Of a DNA stretch of 64,000 nt, positions 54,255-63,004 are shown one piece after another (the first letter of the stretch is position 1; each line of letters begins with the position of its first letter). The notes below the pieces were generated by a model that was not told the DNA's origin, searched no databases, and saw only the letters and a list, made by a program, of their open reading frames with translations. The position numbers were made by a program, and so were the translations under genes. This DNA comes from Beijerinckiaceae bacterium (GTDB lineage Bacteria; Pseudomonadota; Alphaproteobacteria; Rhizobiales; Beijerinckiaceae). The stretch spans positions 1 to 64,000 of the forward strand of contig CANJNI010000001.1 of assembly GCA_947475995.1 (NCBI GenBank), given 5' to 3'.

Positions 54255-55635
54255 CCGGGTGCTTTCTCTTGCGGAGGATCCGCGACTTGCACGATTGTTA
54301 CGGATTGCAGAGTTCAGCGCTTGCATTTCGGATCACATCCTGTGCGGCGGCATGGTGGCGAGCGTCGATGAAGAGCTGGTCGATTTAACCGGTGTATCTC
54401 GGGTCGCGGCAATCGGCGATCTTGTCAGCGTGGAAACCAGTTCGTCTTCAACGATCGTTGGCTCGGTTGTGCGGATTTCGCCGGAACGGACAACTGTCCT
54501 GGCCCACGATTCCAGAGGACTTAGACTCGGGCAGTATCTCTATCTGCGGGGACCGGCGACCATAAGGCCCGATGCATCATGGCTTGGATCGACAGTCGAC
54601 GCATTGGGACGCAAGATTTCCGGCCCCGGCAACTGGCGATTGGGCGCTGACCGGGTGGTGGTCGAGCATCAAGGCTCTCGCCCCGAGATCAAGGGCGCGG
54701 AAAGCTGGAGTGCGGTGGGGACGGGTGTAAAGGCGCTCGATCTCTTCACTCCGATTTGCAGAGGGCAACGCATCGGCATCTTCGCCGGGTCAGGCGTCGG
54801 AAAATCGACCTTGCTCAACATGATTGTCGAGCGCGCTTCGTGCGATGTCGCGGTCGTGGCGCTGGTGGGAGAACGACGGCGCGAAGTTGCGGATTTTCTT
54901 GCCCTGACTTCTCCGACCATTTTGCAGAAATCCATCTGCGTGGTGGCGACGAGCGATGAGCCGGCCTTGATGCGAAGTATTTCGCCTCTTACTGCTATTA
55001 CTGTCGCGGAGCATTTCCGCCGTCAGGGCCTGAATGTGCTGCTGGTGATCGATTCGCTGACGCGGTTCGCCCATGCGGTGCGGGAAATCCTGCTGGCGGG
55101 CGGCGCTGCGCCTGTCGCGCGAGGCTATCCGGCGGGGGTGGCGGGGCATATGGCGCGGCTGGTCGAGCGGGCCGGGCCGGACCCCGCGAGCGGCGGCGCC
55201 ATTACGGGCGTGTTTTCTGTGCTGGTCGACGGCGATGATCATAACGACCCCGTCGCGGATGCGGCGCGCGGCTTTCTCGATGGACATATCGTGCTCGATC
55301 GCGCAATCGCGGAACGCACGCAATATCCGCCGGTCGACATCCTCAAATCGATTTCGCGCCTTGCAGACCGGGCGCTGTCGGCGCATCAGCGCACGCTCGC
55401 GACCCATGCGCGCAAGCTTATCGCCTCTTATGAGGGCACGCGCGATCTGCGCGCCATCGGAGCTTACCAGCGCGGCTTCGATCCATTCGCGGATTCGGCA
55501 GTCGAGATTGTTCCGCGCATCTACGATTTTCTCAACGAAGCTCCGGGCAGTCCGCGCGACACCGATCCTTTCGCGGGTCTTGCGCGCATTCTGGGCGCGC
55601 CGTTCGCGATGCCGCCCGGCAAAGGCCCTGCGTAA
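54220..55635 (+). CDS. fliI: flagellar export ATPase FliI
   Basis: A 471-residue ATPase of the flagellar type III export apparatus, related to the F1 beta subunit. Walker A is GIFAGSGVGKSTLL, VALVGERRREVADFL holds the catalytic glutamate loop, and Walker B is LLVIDSLTRFAHAVRE. The YPPVDILKSISRLA motif is typical of FliI. Two starts compete: ATG 54220, overlapping flgF by 35 bases, or GTG 54259, with AGG 8 bases ahead of it; the latter sits 5 bases after the flgF stop. Codon use changes within the gene near 55,000 from mixed to strongly GC-ending. Confidence 0.92.
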   Translation: MTPSRRYPQQVSRVLSLAEDPRLARLLRIAEFSACISDHILCGGMVASVDEELVDLTGVSRVAAIGDLVSVETSSSSTIVGSVVRISPERTTVLAHDSRGLRLGQYLYLRGPATIRPDASWLGSTVDALGRKISGPGNWRLGADRVVVEHQGSRPEIKGAESWSAVGTGVKALDLFTPICRGQRIGIFAGSGVGKSTLLNMIVERASCDVAVVALVGERRREVADFLALTSPTILQKSICVVATSDEPALMRSISPLTAITVAEHFRRQGLNVLLVIDSLTRFAHAVREILLAGGAAPVARGYPAGVAGHMARLVERAGPDPASGGAITGVFSVLVDGDDHNDPVADAARGFLDGHIVLDRAIAERTQYPPVDILKSISRLADRALSAHQRTLATHARKLIASYEGTRDLRAIGAYQRGFDPFADSAVEIVPRIYDFLNEAPGSPRDTDPFAGLARILGAPFAMPPGKGPA

Positions 55636-55680
55636 GGTCGCCACTGCAGCATGGGCGCGTCGTGATTTTCGGAGAGATGA

Positions 55681-55938
55681 ATGGACCGAGACGCCGCGCC
55701 CTCCAATGGCGCCACCCTGCGCGAGCTTCGCCGCTCGCCGAGCCTCCTGCGCTTGCGGATGATCGAACTTTCGAACAGCCTGCGGACGCAACACCTGCCG
55801 AAAGAGCTGGCAGACGAGATCCGCGCCAGCATCGCTTCGCTTCGGCGGGCGATTCTCGAATATCCCTCCCTTTCGCTGGCCGATCTCGACGCCAAGACCC
55901 GGACCGCACGCGGCTTGCGCTACGGGAGTGCGGCCTGA
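55681..55938 (+). CDS. hypothetical small helical protein after fliI
   Basis: An 85-residue, basic, alpha-helical protein: LRELRRSPSLLRLRMIELSN and ADEIRASIASLRRAILEYPS form two likely helices. The position after fliI resembles that of small export chaperones such as FliJ, but the length and sequence do not match FliJ. GGAGAGATGA precedes the ATG. The stop shares a base with the next start (TGATG). Confidence 0.6.
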   Translation: MDRDAAPSNGATLRELRRSPSLLRLRMIELSNSLRTQHLPKELADEIRASIASLRRAILEYPSLSLADLDAKTRTARGLRYGSAA

Positions 55939-56480
55939 TGGGAGTCCTGCTCGCCAAGGCGGCGGCCCTTTTCCAGCACGGCGCGCTGTCTTTTGTCGGA
56001 AGTACGCTGGCGGTCGGCTCTGCGGCTTTCGCAGGCTATATGATGATCAACACGCCGGAGACGCCCTATTTCGGCGGGCTTCAGCATCTCGCGATCTTTG
56101 CGCAGCCTTCCGGCGCGCAGACGGCTTCGCCCGGCGAAATGGCGTCCGCCAGGGAACGGCTCGCGCGCGATCTCGCGCAGATGAAGAATCTGGACATGAC
56201 TCCCATCGGGACCATTCCGAAAGCGCCCGCAAAGCCTGCTGCGCCTTCCTCCCTGCCTGTCTCGCCCGATTACGCGCTGATCAGCCTTGTCGGCAGGAAG
56301 GCGCTGGTGCGTTCGGCTGACGGCGTCCGGCTTTACGACCGGGGCGATGCGATCGGATCAATCGGAAAGTTCACCGCTGTCGAGCGCTTCGGCCAGGGGT
56401 GGAGCCTTGTGACCGAGAAGGCCCGGATTCTCGAACCTCCTGCGCCCGCGTCTGCGTCAAGCTCCACGAAAGCCCCATAG
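55938..56480 (+). CDS. hypothetical membrane-anchored protein with GspC/PilP-like C-terminus
   Basis: A 180-residue protein. One N-terminal helix (about 16-37, ALSFVGSTLAVGSAAFAGYM) anchors it in the inner membrane, followed by a flexible Ala/Pro linker (about 80-110) and a C-terminal beta domain: YALISLVGRKALVRSADGVR and RLYDRGDAIGSIGKFTAVER recall the homology region of GspC/PilP secretion proteins. The resemblance is by eye. It is coupled to the previous gene and precedes the flagellin gene by 53 bases. Confidence 0.6.
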   Translation: MGVLLAKAAALFQHGALSFVGSTLAVGSAAFAGYMMINTPETPYFGGLQHLAIFAQPSGAQTASPGEMASARERLARDLAQMKNLDMTPIGTIPKAPAKPAAPSSLPVSPDYALISLVGRKALVRSADGVRLYDRGDAIGSIGKFTAVERFGQGWSLVTEKARILEPPAPASASSSTKAP

Positions 56481-56533
56481 CATGACCTTGAGCTTATCGA
56501 GTCGCGCAGGGCTCGGACAACAGGGGCGATCAA

Positions 56534-57454
56534 ATGACGAGTCTTCTGACCAACGGCACGGCGCTGGCGGTTCTGCAGAACATCAATCAGGTGCAACGCG
56601 ATCTCGAGACCACGCAGGAACGAATCTCGTCCGGCATGCGGGTGAAGTCGGCCGCCGACAATGCGGCCTACTGGTCCATCGCGACCACCATGCGCTCGGA
56701 CAATGCGTCGCTGTCCGCCGTCAAGGACGCGCTCGGCGTCGGCTCCGCGACGCTCGATGTTGCATCGGGCGCGCTCAACAGCACGGTCGATCTCGTCGGC
56801 CAGATCAAGACAAAACTTGTGGCGGCGCGCGAACCGGGGCTTGATCGCGCGAAGGTTCAGGCCGAAATCGCCCAGTTGCAGGCGACCCTGAAGGATATTG
56901 CGGGCTCGGCCTCCTTCATCGGCGAGAACTGGCTGTCGCAGGATTCCGCCGCGCCCGCCTACAATGCCACCAAAACTATCGTGGCCTCGTTCAATCGCAC
57001 CACAACATCAGTCTCTGTCGGCACGATCGACATCGACAGTTCGAACATGAAGCTGTTCGATGCGAACGACCAGAGCGGCATTGTGGACCGGGACCGCACC
57101 ATCAATGCAACCACGGTCGCGCTGGCCACGATGGACATTTCCGGCCTGAGCGATTCATCGGCCGATCTGCAGACTCTGGATGACTACATTTCGATTGCTG
57201 ACGCCGCTCTGGGCGATGTGGCGTCGGCTGCCAGCAGCATCGGTTCGGCGCGGCGCCGCGTTTCGATGCAGCAGGATTTCGTCAACACGCTGATGGATTC
57301 CATCACCACCGGCATCGGCCAACTGGTCGATGCCGACATGACGCGCGAATCCACGCGGTTGCAGGCGCTGCAGGCGCAGCAGCAACTGGCAATCCAGTCA
57401 CTCAGCATCGCTAATTCAAGCAGCCAGCAAATCCTGAAGCTGTTCGGCGGCTAG
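56534..57454 (+). CDS. fliC: flagellin
   Basis: A 306-residue flagellin. The N-terminal D0/D1 region (ALAVLQNINQVQRDLETTQE, ISSGMRVKSAADNAAYWSIA) and the C-terminal end (FVNTLMDSITTGIGQLVDAD, QQLAIQSLSIANSSSQQILK) are intact, while the variable outer domain is small (about 140-220). The size is typical of short alphaproteobacterial flagellins. GGGGCGATC stands before the ATG. It is the last flagellar gene of the block; after it the strand and function change to an unrelated binding protein. Confidence 0.93.
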   Translation: MTSLLTNGTALAVLQNINQVQRDLETTQERISSGMRVKSAADNAAYWSIATTMRSDNASLSAVKDALGVGSATLDVASGALNSTVDLVGQIKTKLVAAREPGLDRAKVQAEIAQLQATLKDIAGSASFIGENWLSQDSAAPAYNATKTIVASFNRTTTSVSVGTIDIDSSNMKLFDANDQSGIVDRDRTINATTVALATMDISGLSDSSADLQTLDDYISIADAALGDVASAASSIGSARRRVSMQQDFVNTLMDSITTGIGQLVDADMTRESTRLQALQAQQQLAIQSLSIANSSSQQILKLFGG

Positions 57455-57462
57455 TGGCCGCC
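57446..57462. terminator. weak hairpin at the flagellin stop
   Basis: GGCGGC (57446-57451) and GCCGCC (57457-57462) pair across TAGTG, overlapping the flagellin stop codon and lying just before the convergent gene end. No T run follows on either strand, so it is at best a partial terminator. Confidence 0.3.
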
Positions 57463-57468
57463 GCAAGC

Positions 57469-58494
57469 TCAGCGGAAAACGTCTGCCCAGATCTTGTTCC
57501 AGACCGGCAGCTTCTGATCGACTTCTTCGGGCGAAAAGAATTTCGCCCGGAACTTCTGACCATCCGGACGCAGCGCCGGATCGTTGGGCAGGATGTTCGG
57601 GTCGACCGGCATGTAGTCGGCGGCCTTGAAGAGCTGCTGACCTTCCTCGGACACCAGATAGTCGATCAGCAATTTGCCGGCGTTCTTGCTCGGTCCATTC
57701 TTGGTCAGCGAAAACACGCTCAGCACGCCCAGGGCCGGATTCATCGGAATCCATTCGGACGGCGCGCCCTGCTGCTTGCTGATGACCGCGTGGTTGTTGA
57801 AAATCTGCAGCGCAATCGCATATTCGCCCGCGATGACCTGATCGAGCACCTGACGCGCCGCGAGCGGCACGGGCGCGATGCGCTGCTCCGCCAGCTTGCG
57901 CAGATAGGCCATGCCCTTGTCCTCGCCCATCTCGGCCAGCACGACGCCCACGAAGCCTGCCGCAGAGGAGGGAGAGCCGTTCGAGCCCCAGGCCATCTTG
58001 CCCTTCCATTTCGGATCGAGCAGGTCTTCAAAGGTCTTCGGAACCTGCGCGGCCGGTACAAGCGTCGAATTATAGCCCGGCGTCAGGATGTAGAGATTGG
58101 TGGCGACCCAGAAGCCGTTCGGGTCGTAGAATTCCTTCGACAGCCGCTTGGCGGAATCCGGAATATAGGATTCGAGAATTCCGTCCTTCGCGAGCCCGGC
58201 AGCGCCGAAACTGTCGAACACGTCGGCCTGCACCTTTCCGGCCTTGGCTTCATTGGAGATGCGCAGGATGCTTTCGGCCGCATTGGCGCGCACGTAATCG
58301 ACCTTGATGCCGTATTTCTTCTGGAAGGCTTCGGCGACAGGCGCGGCGAACTGGTTGACGATCAACGCCGTGTACCAGGTGACCTTGCCCTCCTTCTTGG
58401 CGGCGTCGATCAGCGCCTGATCGGCCGCCGCAACAGGGGAGGCAAATCCCGCCAGCGCGATGGCGGCGATGAATGTCTTGCGCAAGGTCTTCAT
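57469..58494 (-). CDS. extracellular substrate-binding protein (iron/organic anion ABC type)
   Basis: A 341-residue periplasmic protein with a Sec signal (MKTLRKTFIAAIALAGFASP, cut after AAA). LIDAAKKEGKVTWYTALIVN, QADVFDSFGAAGLAKDG and GKLLIDYLVSEEGQQLFKAA are the pattern of family 1 binding proteins close to iron and phosphonate or aminoethyl-type systems. Substrate unknown. A GGAGGGA site precedes the ATG. No permease or ATPase gene is adjacent, so it is an orphan here. Confidence 0.83.
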   Translation of the reverse strand: MKTLRKTFIAAIALAGFASPVAAADQALIDAAKKEGKVTWYTALIVNQFAAPVAEAFQKKYGIKVDYVRANAAESILRISNEAKAGKVQADVFDSFGAAGLAKDGILESYIPDSAKRLSKEFYDPNGFWVATNLYILTPGYNSTLVPAAQVPKTFEDLLDPKWKGKMAWGSNGSPSSAAGFVGVVLAEMGEDKGMAYLRKLAEQRIAPVPLAARQVLDQVIAGEYAIALQIFNNHAVISKQQGAPSEWIPMNPALGVLSVFSLTKNGPSKNAGKLLIDYLVSEEGQQLFKAADYMPVDPNILPNDPALRPDGQKFRAKFFSPEEVDQKLPVWNKIWADVFR

Positions 58495-58639
58495 GGTCGT
58501 TCCCTCCGGCGGATTGCGCGCATCGCGACGCTTTCATCCATGATCGCAGGGAACGGGATGGCGGGCAACTCTCGGAGATTGCGATGGCAAGGAGTCCCTC
58601 CCTGCCCGCACCGATGGCCGGGAGCGTGGGCCGGGAAGA

Positions 58640-59632
58640 TCAGTCCCCGACTTCGCCGGGATCGAACACGCCGTCATCGCCCATCGTGGCTATGCTGGTG
58701 ACGCTGCGAGGCAAGAGCTGCAGGGGCTTCTCACCCGACGTCGCGAGCGGCGGCGCGCGCTGGATGCGCGACATGTTGGGAACCGGGGTCGCCTGCGGGG
58801 GCGTTGCGGCATCGAGACGACCGAGCGCCATGGCGGTGCGCGCCTGCGGCATGTTGCGCTGCATGCGCGCGACGTCGAGTTCTTCCTCAAGGTCCGGGGC
58901 ATCCGGCAGGCCGTCGTCGAAACGCGGGACCGGCACCCGAGTCGGCGCAGGAGCAGGCTTGCAGTACCGGCGCGGGCCGGACTTCGTGTTGCCGTGCGCC
59001 GCAAGGTCCACATGGATATGATTGTAGTGGAACATGTCGGAGCCCGGGCCCAGCACGGTCGTGAAGAAATTGCATGCGCCCGAATGAACCTCGCGCAGGA
59101 AGGCCTTTTCCTGTTCGTCGCCGCGCGTCCAGCCTTTCACCACCATGATCTGGCGGCCGTTGGCGAGTACGAAGCCGCCGATGTCGATGGCATTGCCGAA
59201 CGCATGTTCGGACAGTTTCGCGCCGCGAATATTGTCGATGGGCCGGCATGAGAACGAACCCATGGACGACACTTTCACGACCGGAACGCCGAAACGCGCG
59301 CGTGCGACCGGTTGCACGACTTCCTGCAGCCATTGTTCGAGCGCAGCCGTGAGCGGACAACCAATGGTCTGGGTGGAATTCAGTTCGACCGAACCGCCAA
59401 GCAGCTTCGTGACTTTCAGCGGCGCCGTGAGTCCGCAAATGCCGGGGCCGTCGATCTCACGCGCAGGCTGCACATAAGCCGAGAAGGCGACGCGCTTTTC
59501 GGCGAGGCAGACTTTCTCCGCCGCCTCGCGCCAGGCCGGGCGCTGGGGGCGCTGGAATTGTCCGCAGCCCGATACGCTGAGCAAGAGTCCGGCGAGGGAC
59601 AGAAAGGCAATTACGCGACGCGCCATTTGCAA
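58640..59632 (-). CDS. extensin-like (LAS-type peptidase) lipoprotein
   Basis: A 330-residue predicted lipoprotein. The leader ends LSVSGC, a lipobox with Cys23. The extensin-like domain (about 30-225) has the LAS-peptidase metal motif split into GAKLSEHAFGNAIDIGGF (His and Asp) and FHYNHIHVDL (second His), with conserved cysteines nearby. By analogy it may trim peptidoglycan peptides. The final 100 residues are proline-rich and probably disordered. No partner gene is evident. Confidence 0.82.
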   Translation of the reverse strand: MQMARRVIAFLSLAGLLLSVSGCGQFQRPQRPAWREAAEKVCLAEKRVAFSAYVQPAREIDGPGICGLTAPLKVTKLLGGSVELNSTQTIGCPLTAALEQWLQEVVQPVARARFGVPVVKVSSMGSFSCRPIDNIRGAKLSEHAFGNAIDIGGFVLANGRQIMVVKGWTRGDEQEKAFLREVHSGACNFFTTVLGPGSDMFHYNHIHVDLAAHGNTKSGPRRYCKPAPAPTRVPVPRFDDGLPDAPDLEEELDVARMQRNMPQARTAMALGRLDAATPPQATPVPNMSRIQRAPPLATSGEKPLQLLPRSVTSIATMGDDGVFDPGEVGD

Positions 59633-59650
59633 AGAAATGCGCGCGATTCA

Positions 59651-59678
59651 TTAACCGCCTCCCAAGAAAGACGGTTAA
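59651..59678. promoter_or_regulatory. TTAACCG inverted repeat upstream of the extensin-like gene
   Basis: TTAACCG (59651-59657) and CGGTTAA (59672-59678) are complementary arms separated by 14 bases, 19 bases before the extensin-like start. TTAACC is also the half-site of the alphaproteobacterial regulator CtrA, but the spacing differs from the CtrA consensus. It could be an operator or a hairpin. Confidence 0.35.
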
Positions 59679-59712
59679 TAAAACATGGATGCGCTAGAAT
59701 AACCGATGAAAA

Positions 59713-60105
59713 TCAAGGGCCGAAAAGCATTCGGCCGATCGCCCGCCCCGGCAACATGGTGAACAGGCCTGCGCCCAGAAGCCCCATGAATGCGCCCAGC
59801 ATGGCGCGCGCGTGGCCCTTGATGTCGCCCTTGCGACGCCGCCAGACGGCCAGCGCCAGGGACACGAGCGTCACGATCGACAGGATGTGGATCGGCGAGA
59901 ACGATCCGGGTCTGACTTCGAGAATCCAGAAGGACGACACGGCGGTCGCGGCCATCAGGACGATCCAGATCCAGCCGGCCGTCTTGTGGAGGGGCGTGCC
60001 CTTGCGGGCGGACAAGACTGCGCCGCCGACGCCCAGCGACAGCAGGGCGGCGACGGCGTGGGTCTGGACGACGGGGCCCGCCGTCCAGAAGGGCTCGAAT
60101 GTCAT
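59713..60105 (-). CDS. DUF2306 family membrane protein
   Basis: A 130-residue protein with four hydrophobic segments. GPVVQTHAVAALLSLGVGGA, the conserved histidine in TPLHKTAGWIWI, FSPIHILSIVTLVSLALAV and KGHARAMLGAFMGLLGAGLF match DUF2306, a small family with conserved histidines that may bind heme or metal. Function unknown. It is 3 bases downstream of the DUF2852 gene and so co-transcribed with it. Confidence 0.78.
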   Translation of the reverse strand: MTFEPFWTAGPVVQTHAVAALLSLGVGGAVLSARKGTPLHKTAGWIWIVLMAATAVSSFWILEVRPGSFSPIHILSIVTLVSLALAVWRRRKGDIKGHARAMLGAFMGLLGAGLFTMLPGRAIGRMLFGP

Positions 60106-60108
60106 GGT

Positions 60109-60612
60109 TCAGTTCGCCGCGGGGTCAACCGGAGTCTGCGCGGCCTTGCGCTGGTTCATGAACCGGTCGAATTCCTCGCGGTCCTTCGCACGGCGCAGGC
60201 TTTCGATGTAGTCGGCGAATTCGCGCTCGGCGGCTTCCAGCTTGCGGCGCTCCTCTTCGAGGCGCGCAAGTTCAGCCGAACGCCAGTCGTCGAAAGCCGT
60301 GTTGCCGGTCGAGCGCATTCCGAAGCCCGAGAAGCCGCGCGTGCGTTCGGCGCGATTATGTCCGCAGTTCCACATTTTCCCCTCGCTCTTGAGATCGTCC
60401 CACTTCGCCCGGAATTTGGTCTGGGCGAAATCAACCAGATGGCCCGTGTCGCCGCTGCGGCGCTGCCAGATCTTCAGGCCGAGAATGGCGAGACCGACAG
60501 GCCAGAAAACGATGAAACCGAGGATCATGGCGACCAGTTCGCTGGCGCGCCAGCGCGTGTGCCGGTAGCGGCGACCGGCGTCCTGATCGGCGGCTTGTGC
60601 ATATGCTTGCAT
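60109..60612 (-). CDS. DUF2852 family membrane protein
   Basis: A 167-residue protein. A membrane segment (VAMILGFIVFWPVGLAILGL, about 26-46) is followed by a charged, coiled C-terminal region ending in LARLEEERRKLEAAEREFAD and LRRAKDREEFDRFMNQRKAA. This matches DUF2852, an alphaproteobacterial family of unknown role. AAGGAG stands before the ATG at 60612, giving MQAYAQAADQDAG. The longer frame to 60696 is less likely. It is followed by the DUF2306 gene. Confidence 0.82.
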   Translation of the reverse strand: MQAYAQAADQDAGRRYRHTRWRASELVAMILGFIVFWPVGLAILGLKIWQRRSGDTGHLVDFAQTKFRAKWDDLKSEGKMWNCGHNRAERTRGFSGFGMRSTGNTAFDDWRSAELARLEEERRKLEAAEREFADYIESLRRAKDREEFDRFMNQRKAAQTPVDPAAN

Positions 60613-60847
60613 GAAGGCGCTCCTTGTCGGGACTTGCGTCCCCCACCACATGCTTCGGGCGCGACAGGCTCCCTCGCATGTGAATGTTATATACATTTAC
60701 ATTCCCGGATGTCCAGAGGCGGTCGGGGAAAAATTCCGCAGTTGAAACTCCGCCATCCGGGTTGGGGATTTTCGCGGCGGACCAGCCGCCGGGCGAGCGC
60801 GAGACGGCCGACCGGCGCCGGCGTCTCGCCTGTTAATGCGACAACAG

Positions 60848-61861
60848 TCAGTTCACGAGCGACTTGTACCGGGCGATGACGTTCGGCTTTACGGACATGA
60901 TCTCGCGGATGTCCTTCAGAAGCAGTTCGCCGGAGCGCGGCGAATATTCAAGCCCGGCCTTGCCGAGTTCCGCCTTGTACTGCGGGTCCTGCAGCATCGC
61001 CGCAAAGGCCTCCCGGAGGACTTTCACATTCTCCGCCGGAACGCCCGGAGGGGCCGCGAGCGGAAAGCCCAGCGTGAGAGGCAGTTCGGTCAGCTTGATC
61101 AGATCGAGATCGTCTGGGGTCTGCGCCAGTTCCCGCGCGGTGGGCACGTCGGGAAGTTCGGGCAGGCGCTTCTCGTGTCCATATTGCACGATGATGCGCA
61201 CCACGTCGTTCTTGACCCAGTCGGGGAAGCGGCGCGAGAGATTCACATAGCTCGTCCCGATGCCATCCACTTCATTGCGCTGAAACGCCACCACAGCTTC
61301 ATTGCTGCCGCGATAGCCGGTGATGATTTTGGCGCTTGCGCCCAAACCCTCTTTCACCAGTGGAATAAGCGGGGTCCCGTGGTGCGCGATATTCAGCGGT
61401 GGGGACGCCTTGCGAACATCCTCCATCGTCTTGTAGCCGAGGCTCGACCTCACAAGAATCAAATAGGCGTCGTCCGCATAGCTTGCGGGCGTTCCGATCC
61501 AGTTGAACTTGTCGATTTCAAAGCGTGCCGCAGTCTGGCCGAACAGGGGCTGCAACAGTACGTCGCGATTGAACAGTCCGACGTCAGTGCCATCCTTGTT
61601 GGCGACATTGTAGACGTAGTTCACTGCCGCAAGCCCGCCCGCGCCCGGCAGATTTTGCACCACAATTGCGGGTTGCCCGGGCACGAAGCGCGGCAGATTA
61701 TTTGCAATGATGCGCGAATGCAGATCGTGGCCGCCGCCCGGGTCGTTTCCGGTGGTGATCCGGATCGTCTTGCCCGCGTAGAAGTCTGCGGCGAAGGCGC
61801 ATTGCGCAACGGCCGCCAGACCAACTGCCAGCAAACAGCTGACGATATTCGTCCTGCTCAT
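60848..61861 (-). CDS. Bug/TctC family periplasmic binding protein (orphan)
   Basis: A 337-residue binding protein with a Sec signal ending AQCAFA. FYAGKTIRITTGNDPGGGHD, AIVVQNLPGAGGLAAVNYVY and LGFPLAAPPGVPAENVKVLR are family motifs. It is more divergent from the usual PGGxxD/ENRPGAGG pattern than the protein at 31550. GGGAGGATCGC precedes the ATG at 61861. No tctA or tctB is near, which is typical for the many orphan Bug proteins of beta- and alphaproteobacteria. Confidence 0.87.
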   Translation of the reverse strand: MSRTNIVSCLLAVGLAAVAQCAFAADFYAGKTIRITTGNDPGGGHDLHSRIIANNLPRFVPGQPAIVVQNLPGAGGLAAVNYVYNVANKDGTDVGLFNRDVLLQPLFGQTAARFEIDKFNWIGTPASYADDAYLILVRSSLGYKTMEDVRKASPPLNIAHHGTPLIPLVKEGLGASAKIITGYRGSNEAVVAFQRNEVDGIGTSYVNLSRRFPDWVKNDVVRIIVQYGHEKRLPELPDVPTARELAQTPDDLDLIKLTELPLTLGFPLAAPPGVPAENVKVLREAFAAMLQDPQYKAELGKAGLEYSPRSGELLLKDIREIMSVKPNVIARYKSLVN

Positions 61862-62009
61862 GAGCGATCCTCCCGGTACGAAGCGATCTTTTTTTGCCGC
61901 TTCTGACCATCGAGCTTCGGCCTGCCACTTTGAAGTGTCAAGCGAACGCCGGTTTGCAGGATTCAAAAGGAGATCAGGCCCAGTCTGCCTTCAGACGCAA
62001 TGTCGGCCT

Positions 62010-62837
62010 TCATGAATCGGATCCGGGCCGAAACGCATAGGCTGCGCCCTGTCTGACGATCAACCCGATGCCCGGTGAAGGAAGATGCGCGCCCGCGACA
62101 ACAATGCCGTCATCGGCGACACGGTCGAGGATACGCCGGCGGCTTGCAAGGGCTTCCGCCGGATCGAGATCATATTCGAAAGCAATATGAGGCGCCGGAA
62201 GATGAATGTGCGAGATGTGAATGAGGTCGCCCCACGCCAGAAGGCTTCGATCGCCGGTCTCGAGCTGCCAGCAACAATGACCCGGCGAGTGTCCCTGGGC
62301 GGGCACCGCCCGCAGCTGCCGGACCACCTCCCCCGCTTCGGCAATCCGGATACGGCCTTGATACAGGCTCATGCATTCCCGCACGGCGTCGACGCTGCGG
62401 CGCGCACGCTGGGGCAAATCGGCCACCGGCGTATCCAGCCAGAACTGCGCTTCTTCCCGAAAAACAACGATCTCGGCGTTTGGAAAAACCGTTCCATCGC
62501 GATCAAACAATCCGCCGAAATGGTCGACATGCAAATGGGTCATGAATATCGCGTCGATCTCGACGCAGGATATGCCCAGAGCCGAAAGCTGCTGAGGGAC
62601 CTGACCCAGTTGGCCGCCCTTCAGTTTTCCGCCGCCTGCATCGATCAACAGTTTCCCTGAAGGCCCGCAAATCAGAAATGCAAAGACATTCATGGTCAGC
62701 GCATCGGAGCCGACCTGCTCGATGAGTTCCTGCGCCAGCGCACGATGTTCCGGATCAGGGATCTTGTCCAAAGCTGTGGGCAAGGGACCATCCAGAAGCG
62801 GGAACACGCTGAATTCGCCGAACTCAAATCGTTCCAT
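62010..62837 (-). CDS. MBL-fold metallo-hydrolase
   Basis: A 275-residue hydrolase of the metallo-beta-lactamase fold. The zinc motif is FMTHLHVDHFGGLFD (HxHxDH), with further metal ligands in GHSPGHCCWQL and LLAWGDLIH (aspartate) and a last histidine in VAGAHLPSPG. It resembles the quorum-quenching lactonase/PNKD-like branch, but the substrate is not set by sequence. ATG at 62837 was chosen because AAAAGGCG lies before it; earlier ATGs at 62873 and 62852 lack a good site. Confidence 0.83.
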   Translation of the reverse strand: MERFEFGEFSVFPLLDGPLPTALDKIPDPEHRALAQELIEQVGSDALTMNVFAFLICGPSGKLLIDAGGGKLKGGQLGQVPQQLSALGISCVEIDAIFMTHLHVDHFGGLFDRDGTVFPNAEIVVFREEAQFWLDTPVADLPQRARRSVDAVRECMSLYQGRIRIAEAGEVVRQLRAVPAQGHSPGHCCWQLETGDRSLLAWGDLIHISHIHLPAPHIAFEYDLDPAEALASRRRILDRVADDGIVVAGAHLPSPGIGLIVRQGAAYAFRPGSDS

Positions 62838-63004
62838 GTCGCGCCTTTTCATGCTGAACACCGAAATCCGCATGTCCTCGCGGGCAACCGGACCGGGCTT
62901 CGCATAAAGCAACAGCTGCCTGTCGGGGTCAAATGCTGTTGACCCGCCATGAACGGCGCGCCAACTGTGCATTGATAAATCTGTATCGAACGGGATAATG
63001 CGGG

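Noticed and set aside
59651-59678. CtrA binding site
   Set aside because: Two TTAACC half-sites are present, but their orientation and spacing do not match the TTAA-N7-TTAA consensus; kept only as an inverted repeat.
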